Assembly (NCBI GenBank): GCA_009845505.1
Contig: VXZL01000411.1
Span: 1-10,862 of the forward strand
Length of the DNA: 10,862 bases
Reading direction: 5' to 3'
From: Candidatus Poribacteria bacterium
GTDB taxonomy: Bacteria; Poribacteria; WGA-4E; WGA-3G
Shown here: positions 6,571 through 10,862 of the stretch, one piece after another
Numbering within the stretch: position 1 is the stretch's first letter
Layout of the letters: each line of letters opens with the position of its first letter
The notes under the pieces: generated by a model
Seen by the model: only the letters and a program-made list of their open reading frames with translations
The model's database searches: none
What the model was told of the DNA's origin: nothing
Made by a program: the position numbers and the translations under genes

Positions 6571-6706
6571 GTTATCAGTTATCAGTTATCAGTTGTCGGT
6601 TAAGAAGTGGTATGTAACAATTCATGTTTTCCTGAAGCGTTCAAGTTGAGATCGGATTGTTACCAGAGTCCTCTTAACTGAAAACCGATAACTGACAACA
6701 GATAAC
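6571..6706. repeat. Palindromic MITE-like element, copy B
   Basis: This element of about 136 bp fills the gap between the membrane protein start (6561) and the stop of the Cys-rich protein gene (6710). The left arm has repeated GTTATCA heptads, then GGTTAAGA (6598-6605), seven bases, and TGTAACAAT (6613-6621). The right arm mirrors this: ATTGTTACC (6656-6664), seven bases, TCTTAACT (6672-6679), then heptad variants ending in GATAAC (6706). The seven-base spacing is the same in both arms and in the left arm of copy A (3093-3205), while the cores differ. The transcript would fold into a long imperfect hairpin, which could separate the two minus-strand units. Confidence 0.8.
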
Positions 6707-6709
6707 CAT

Positions 6710-6949
6710 TTAGACCACCGGTTTTCCACCAACAGGTTTGAAACAGTTACGTGACTGTTTGCAAGCGTCGGGAGACACAAATTGGTCATCGGGTCCGACG
6801 ACTTGCATCGTGCAGTTGCACCAATAGTGTGAACCTGGGTTGTTTTCAACGAGGTTCTGCAAGTTGCCGCCCGGAATATAAATCGCCTTTGTCCGGAGAT
6901 ATTGGCATATTGGGCGATTAAAGATTGGAAGTGCTTTTCCTTGTAACAT
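6710..6949 (-). CDS. Small Cys-rich protein of the molybdenum hydroxylase operon
   Basis: A 79-residue soluble protein with five cysteines: Cys15, then Cys44 and Cys46 (HYWCNC), Cys63 and Cys69 (DACKQSRNCF), plus His41. The spacing CxC...C-x5-C suggests a bound metal or iron-sulfur centre, or a disulfide-stabilised fold. No signal peptide is seen. AAGGAG lies seven bases before the ATG and overlaps the stop of the FAD subunit gene (12-base gap), so translation is coupled and the gene belongs to the operon. I do not recognise a named family. It could be an extra subunit, a maturation helper or an electron-transfer partner; only the genomic position supports these ideas. A longer overlapping frame on the same strand extends into the repeat and is rejected. 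Confidence 0.78.
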   Translation of the reverse strand: MLQGKALPIFNRPICQYLRTKAIYIPGGNLQNLVENNPGSHYWCNCTMQVVGPDDQFVSPDACKQSRNCFKPVGGKPVV

Positions 6950-6961
6950 GTCAATGCTCCT

Positions 6962-7942
6962 TTAGCTTGCTGCCATCATCGCGGCGCGACTGATAAGGTT
7001 CTGTGTTAAGGTGACCTTATAGGCGTTATCGTTCAAGGGTTGTGCGTCTTGAACGGCATCGGCACCTGCCTTTTGACTCACCGATTCATCAATCATCTTA
7101 CCAGTGAGTGCCGCTTCAGCTTCCTTGGAACGCCAAGGTGCGGGTGCGACGCCACCGAGTACGACGCTGGCGGTTTTACAGGTGTTTCCGTCCATCTCGA
7201 AAACTCCCGCAACGCTTGCTAATGCGAAGTCGGGAGCACCTTTTTCGCGTGCCTTCAGATAAAAACTTTTCGTATTCGGTTTCGCCTGTGGCACAGTAAC
7301 CTCAACAACGATTTCGTTGGGTTCAAGCACATTTTCGCGGAACGGATTCGTTGCAGGCAAGGTGAAAAATTCTTCAAGGGACATGGCCTTCTCACCTTCG
7401 GGGCCAACGATTTTCACGGAAGCACCTAAAGCGATCAGCGCTGGCGCGAGGTCTGAAGGATGCACAATGTAGACTGGATCACCACCGAGGATAGCATGGT
7501 ATTTGCTCAAACCATCGACTGCGTAACAAACATCGCCACCCTTTTTGAGACAGTTGATGGTTTCGTCACGATAGTACCAGCATCGGGGTCTTTGACAGAG
7601 GTTTCCACCGAGTGTGCCGACGTTCCGTATCTGTGGTGTAGCGACGGAAGTTGCCGCCTGCGCCAAAACGGTATAGTGATGCTGAATCGTCGGATGCCGT
7701 GCGATGTCATCAATCGTGGCTAACGCCCCAATTTTCAACCCTGATGCATCGGCTGTGATACTGTCCATGCCGGGCAATGTCTTGAGATTAATGAGCGTCT
7801 TCGGGGTCTCAACGTATTCTTTGAGTTCCGCGAGGAGGTCTGTGCCACCGGCGATAAGCATAACTTCTCCCCACCCACTATCACTCAGGAGTGAAGTGAC
7901 CTGCTCGAGACTGGTGGCGTTAATGTAACTAAATTTTTCCAT
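6962..7942 (-). CDS. FAD-binding subunit of molybdenum hydroxylase, PaoB/YagS-like
   Basis: A 326-residue medium subunit. The FAD-binding domain covers about 1-220, with AGGTDLL (31-37) for the pyrophosphate and TPQIRNVGTLGGNL (102-115). A CO dehydrogenase flavoprotein C-terminal domain follows. Cys116, Cys121 (RCWYYRD), Cys131 and Cys139 lie in a short insertion that closely follows E. coli PaoB, where cysteines of this insertion bind an additional [4Fe-4S] cluster. An equivalent cluster is likely here. The subunit would pass electrons from the iron-sulfur subunit to FAD and an external acceptor. It starts 11 bases after the molybdopterin subunit gene, with AAGGAG overlapping that gene's stop. 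The gene order differs from E. coli paoABC, where the FAD gene precedes the molybdopterin gene. Confidence 0.92.
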   Translation of the reverse strand: MEKFSYINATSLEQVTSLLSDSGWGEVMLIAGGTDLLAELKEYVETPKTLINLKTLPGMDSITADASGLKIGALATIDDIARHPTIQHHYTVLAQAATSVATPQIRNVGTLGGNLCQRPRCWYYRDETINCLKKGGDVCYAVDGLSKYHAILGGDPVYIVHPSDLAPALIALGASVKIVGPEGEKAMSLEEFFTLPATNPFRENVLEPNEIVVEVTVPQAKPNTKSFYLKAREKGAPDFALASVAGVFEMDGNTCKTASVVLGGVAPAPWRSKEAEAALTGKMIDESVSQKAGADAVQDAQPLNDNAYKVTLTQNLISRAAMMAAS

Positions 7943-7953
7943 TGCTTAGCTCC

Positions 7954-10074
7954 TTATGCCTTCTTCTCTGCAAGCGCAGTGAGAATCTTATCGGGTGTTA
8001 GTGGCAATTCTCGAATTCGCACGCCAATTGCGTTGTAAACGGCGTTGGCGATGGCACCCGGTGTTGGGATACATGGTGGTTCACCAACGCCTGTAACCCT
8101 GCGGTGTGTATCGAAAACGATGGATTTAATCTCAGGGATCTCAAGGGTTCCGGGGACTTTGTAGTCCTCAAGGTTTGCGTTGAGCATCCGTCCGGTGTAT
8201 GGATCCATGAATCGCTCTTCGAGTATTGCTTGACCTAATCCCATGATGACGCCACCATTAATCTGGCTCTCCGTGGTCAGACGGTTAATTGCCAGTCCGC
8301 AATCTTGAACAGCGACAATTTTGATGACTCTGAGAGCACCGGTCTCAGTATCGACTTCAACTTCAGCGAACTGCGTGCCAGCTGCGCCATTTTGGCGAAG
8401 CTCTTCATCCCAATGTCCACCTTCACTGATGCTTTCCATACCGAGTTGTCCAGTTGCCTGTTCCCATGTGATCGTCTTTGTTCTATCGGAAACGACGTAA
8501 ATCGTTCCAGTGCCGACGCGGAGATCATCGACAGGTGCCTCAAGCAGAGAAGCGATGCGCTCGAACAATTTCCGTTTTGCCGCTTCAGCTGCGGTTTTAA
8601 TAACGGGTGCGACAGATGGCGTTGTTTGACTACCGCCGCTACCACCAGAGGGTAGTCCTGGTCCGCTGTCACCAACCTTTACCATGATGTCGGTCGTGTT
8701 GAGTCCAAGTTCTTCGGCGACAATAATCGCGATGACAGTACGAACACCGGTACCAATGTCTTGTGTTCCAGTGACTGCTTCGACAGTACCATCGGAATTG
8801 ATGGTAACGCGTGCTTCTGTGCCGCGTCCACCGCCGCCACCCCATAGACCGCTTCCGACCCCGATACCTCGTTTTTTGATACCTGTGCCGGATCCGGGTA
8901 CGTTATTGCGGCGATGCCAACCAATTTCTTGGGCACCGAGCGTGTACTGTGCTTGGCGTACTTCGTTTGCATCGTTAATGCGTCGGAACTCTAATGGATT
9001 CATCCCAAGTTTTTCGGCGAGTTCATCCATCAGGGAGTCCATGGCGAATGAGGCTTGTGGATGTCCTGGCGCACGCATTGCGCGTTGGTTTCCAGCATTA
9101 ACAGCGACATTCACTCTTTCAGTGCGCAGGTTTGGGACGTGATAGACGTAAGGTGCTTGGAAACCGGCACCACTACTGATACCGCCTGTGCCGTGTCCCT
9201 TCATATCGTAAGCGATGAGACGTCCGTCGCGCGTCGCCCCTGCTCGGACGTTTTGTGTCATTGAGGGACGGTTGCCAGCGACCAGATGCTCGGCTTTACG
9301 GGTTAACATTAACTTTACGGCTTTACCGGTGATACGTGCTAATTCAGCAGCGGCGCGTCCTTCTATGCCGGGACCGAATTTACTGCCAAACCCACCGCCC
9401 ATGTGTTCCGTGATGACTCTGACTTGGTTTGCCGGTAGTTCAAAGTGTTGTGCGAAGTCGTTGCGGGTTCCGAAAACGCCCTGTGTTGATGCCCAAACGG
9501 TCAAGTTTTGTTCATCTTCCCATTCGACGACGTGTCCGTGTGTTTCTAAACAGACGTGTGTCTGAACAGGTGTGTGATAGGTGGCTTCTACCTCGACAGC
9601 GGCTTCGGCGAATCCTGCTTCGAGGTTGCCGTCTTCTCTGATGTTGGGATCGCTCTGGTTGCCTGCCCAATCCTCTCGGATTTGTGGCGCGCCGTCCGCC
9701 ATAGCATCTTCTTCCGTGACGACGTGTGGTAACTCCTCCAGCTCGACATGAATGAGCCGAGTTGCGTCTTTGGCGATGTCATCTGTTTCCGCTGCGACAG
9801 CGGCAATTTCTTGCCCTTGGTAGCGGAGTTTATTTCCGATTTCAATGAGCGGTATAACTGCTTTAACCCCGGGAAGTGCTTCTGCTTCGCTTGTATCGAC
9901 ACCCATAACGGTTGCGTGTGCGACTTCAGAACGCAAAATGCGTCCGTAAAGCATGCCCGGTCGGTTGATGTCAAAAGTATATTTCGCTTTTCCAGTGACC
10001 TTGTCCTTGCCGGACAAACGGTTTATCCGTTTGCCGATAAGGCGCGATTCACTTGCTTCTCCCCATGATGCCAT
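7954..10074 (-). CDS. Molybdopterin-binding subunit of xanthine oxidase-family hydroxylase, PaoC-like
   Basis: A 706-residue large subunit, close to PaoC in length. The ATG at 10074 is preferred over an in-frame TTG at 10104 because GGAGG is seven bases upstream of the ATG. The first 120 residues are the a/b hammerhead domain (VTGKAKYTFDINRPGML). Cofactor-binding stretches are STQGVFGTRNDF (about 196-207), GGGFGSKFG (226-234), RAMRAPGHPQ (331-340) and GSGGSQTTPS (478-487). Glu665 in GVGEPPCIPTPGA is the catalytic base conserved in the family. The enzyme would oxidise aldehydes or hydroxylate N-heterocycles with water as oxygen source. The PaoB-like partner points to aldehydes, but the substrate is not settled by sequence. 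It has no signal of its own and would be exported with the Tat-bearing small subunit. Confidence 0.94.
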   Translation of the reverse strand: MASWGEASESRLIGKRINRLSGKDKVTGKAKYTFDINRPGMLYGRILRSEVAHATVMGVDTSEAEALPGVKAVIPLIEIGNKLRYQGQEIAAVAAETDDIAKDATRLIHVELEELPHVVTEEDAMADGAPQIREDWAGNQSDPNIREDGNLEAGFAEAAVEVEATYHTPVQTHVCLETHGHVVEWEDEQNLTVWASTQGVFGTRNDFAQHFELPANQVRVITEHMGGGFGSKFGPGIEGRAAAELARITGKAVKLMLTRKAEHLVAGNRPSMTQNVRAGATRDGRLIAYDMKGHGTGGISSGAGFQAPYVYHVPNLRTERVNVAVNAGNQRAMRAPGHPQASFAMDSLMDELAEKLGMNPLEFRRINDANEVRQAQYTLGAQEIGWHRRNNVPGSGTGIKKRGIGVGSGLWGGGGGRGTEARVTINSDGTVEAVTGTQDIGTGVRTVIAIIVAEELGLNTTDIMVKVGDSGPGLPSGGSGGSQTTPSVAPVIKTAAEAAKRKLFERIASLLEAPVDDLRVGTGTIYVVSDRTKTITWEQATGQLGMESISEGGHWDEELRQNGAAGTQFAEVEVDTETGALRVIKIVAVQDCGLAINRLTTESQINGGVIMGLGQAILEERFMDPYTGRMLNANLEDYKVPGTLEIPEIKSIVFDTHRRVTGVGEPPCIPTPGAIANAVYNAIGVRIRELPLTPDKILTALAEKKA

Positions 10075-10105
10075 GCTTTTTCCTCCTATAAATGACTGCT
10101 CCAAT

Positions 10106-10128
10106 AGGACGACAGCCTGCTGTGTCCT
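10106..10128 (-). repeat. Hairpin between small and large subunit genes
   Basis: In the 74-base gap between the iron-sulfur and molybdopterin genes, AGGAC/GTCCT outer arms and CAG/CTG inner arms fold over a four-base loop with a small internal bulge. The fold ends 32 bases before the large subunit ATG, clear of its ribosome site. It could protect or process the message and tune subunit ratio. No T-tract follows, so it is probably not a terminator. Confidence 0.4.
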
Positions 10129-10148
10129 GTCAAATAAGGCAATAGGAA

Positions 10149-10784
10149 TTACATCTTATCTGATGCAGTTTTGACAGCATCAAAAATGAACGGATACGTT
10201 CCGCAGCGACACGTGTTGCCAGACAGACCGGTTTTGATTTCTTCAAGGGTCGGTTGTTTGTTCTCGTTCAACAGTGCTGCAGATGAGACGATAAAACCGG
10301 GCGTGCAGAATCCGCACATGAGGGCATCGTGTTTGATGAATGCCTCTTGGACCGGGTGCAAGGTGTCTCCGTTTGCTAATCCCTCAACGGTTGTTATCTT
10401 CTTGCCTTGGGCATCGATTGCAAGCATCATGCAAGCGTAAACCGACTTGCCGTCTACCATAACGGTGCATCCACCGCATTCGCCTCGGTCGCAAATGAGT
10501 TTAGAACCCGTCAAGTCAACATTGTTTCCACTTGTATCGATTCCATCTCGTAAAACTGTCAAGAGTGTTGTGCGCGCTTCAACTTCAACTTCATACATTT
10601 TCTCGTTGATATTGAGTTGAATGGTCGCGGTAGAAATAGCGTCGCCCGCTTGGGCTTCAGCGGCATTTTCGCTGCCAATGAGGACGCTGGGTACGACGGT
10701 CGCGGCAACGGTACCGGTGCCTACACCCTTCAAGAAGCTCCGGCGCGAGATGCTTGTACCCTGTTTTTTTTCTTTATCCGACAT
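10149..10784 (-). CDS. Tat-exported 2x[2Fe-2S] subunit of molybdenum hydroxylase, PaoA-like
   Basis: A 211-residue small subunit. The N-terminus carries a twin-arginine signal, SRRSFLKG (13-20), followed by a mild hydrophobic stretch and a likely cleavage near AEAQA (about 42-46). The plant-type [2Fe-2S] centre is Cys98, Cys103, Cys106 and Cys118; the second, helical [2Fe-2S] centre is Cys157, Cys160, Cys192 and Cys194 (CGFC, CRC). The Tat signal means the folded heterotrimer is moved out of the cytoplasm, as for E. coli PaoABC. AAGGAGG lies six bases before the ATG. It is the first gene of the operon as seen here. The role is electron transfer from the molybdenum centre to FAD. Confidence 0.95.
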   Translation of the reverse strand: MSDKEKKQGTSISRRSFLKGVGTGTVAATVVPSVLIGSENAAEAQAGDAISTATIQLNINEKMYEVEVEARTTLLTVLRDGIDTSGNNVDLTGSKLICDRGECGGCTVMVDGKSVYACMMLAIDAQGKKITTVEGLANGDTLHPVQEAFIKHDALMCGFCTPGFIVSSAALLNENKQPTLEEIKTGLSGNTCRCGTYPFIFDAVKTASDKM

Positions 10785-10822
10785 GCGTTGCCTCCTTCAA
10801 TCGTGCGAATGTAAAACAAAGG

Positions 10823-10849
10823 CAAATTGTGCTTTCATATCACAATTTG
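10823..10849. promoter_or_regulatory. Perfect palindrome, candidate operator of the hydroxylase operon
   Basis: CAAATTGTG (10823-10831) and CACAATTTG (10841-10849) are perfect 9-base inverted arms around a 9-base spacer, 39 to 65 bases upstream of the small subunit ATG. A third half-site-like AAAATTGTA (10854-10862) lies about three helical turns from the first, in the same orientation. Its complement also reads TACAAT, a possible -10 for the operon whose -35 would be outside the window. A dimeric regulator site is the natural reading; the regulator is not in the window. Confidence 0.5.
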
Positions 10850-10862
10850 GATTAAAATTGTA

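Noticed and set aside
6571..6596. CRISPR-like or simple tandem repeat from the GTTATCA heptads
   Set aside because: The units are seven bases with no spacers and are mirrored at the other end of the element, so they are part of an inverted-repeat element.
6622..6954. A 110-codon minus-strand frame overlapping the Cys-rich protein gene
   Set aside because: It extends into the palindromic element and overlaps the well-placed 79-residue gene in another frame, which has a good ribosome site and coupled spacing.
8679..9142. Long frames in other phases within the molybdopterin subunit gene
   Set aside because: They are shadows of a 706-residue gene with all family motifs; none has a plausible start signal or protein pattern.
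10075..10104. TTG start extending the molybdopterin subunit by ten residues
   Set aside because: The extra codons contain the ribosome site GGAGG of the ATG at 10074, so they are untranslated leader.
10823..10849. A CRP/FNR binding site
   Set aside because: The TGTG and CACA cores are nine bases apart, whereas CRP-type sites need eight, and the arms read TTGTG rather than TGTGA on one side.

Overview
The window looks like a piece of a bacterial chromosome of moderate GC. I infer a member of Candidatus Poribacteria or a close relative from several traits together: a dockerin-like C-terminus on a secreted protein, a phytanoyl-CoA dioxygenase-type enzyme, an FkbM methyltransferase, a PaoABC-like molybdenum hydroxylase, and short dispersed palindromic elements built on GTTATCA-type heptads. 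No rRNA, tRNA, CRISPR array or transposase is visible, so the taxonomic guess is inference only. No gene-free stretch exceeds about 210 bases.

Left part (1-2147, minus strand): the 5' part of a membrane-anchored protein leaves the window at base 1. Upstream of it lies a two-gene unit: an MNT nucleotidyltransferase fused to a HEPN domain, then 14 bases later a secreted protein with a Pro/Glu linker and a type I dockerin-like pair of repeats.

Centre (2225-4244, plus strand): a strong sigma70-type promoter drives a short-chain dehydrogenase. An aldo/keto reductase follows, and a palindromic element (copy A) separates the two.

Middle (4352-6561, minus strand): a tight unit of a four-helix membrane protein, a Fe(II)/2-oxoglutarate PhyH-type oxygenase and an FkbM methyltransferase. 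The last two genes overlap by 10 bases. This unit converges on the aldo/keto reductase, and a 9-bp inverted repeat lies between them.

Right part (6710-10784, minus strand): a four-gene operon for an exported molybdenum hydroxylase. The order is a Tat-targeted 2x[2Fe-2S] subunit, the molybdopterin subunit, an FAD subunit carrying the extra cysteines of the PaoB/YagS type, and a 79-residue Cys-rich protein. A perfect 9-9-9 palindrome upstream of the first gene is a candidate operator. A second palindromic element (copy B) fills the gap between this operon and the membrane/PhyH/FkbM unit.

The points most worth following are the Cys-rich protein at the end of the molybdenum hydroxylase operon, the shared architecture of the two palindromic elements, the MNT-HEPN fusion with its internal start site, and the operator-like palindrome.
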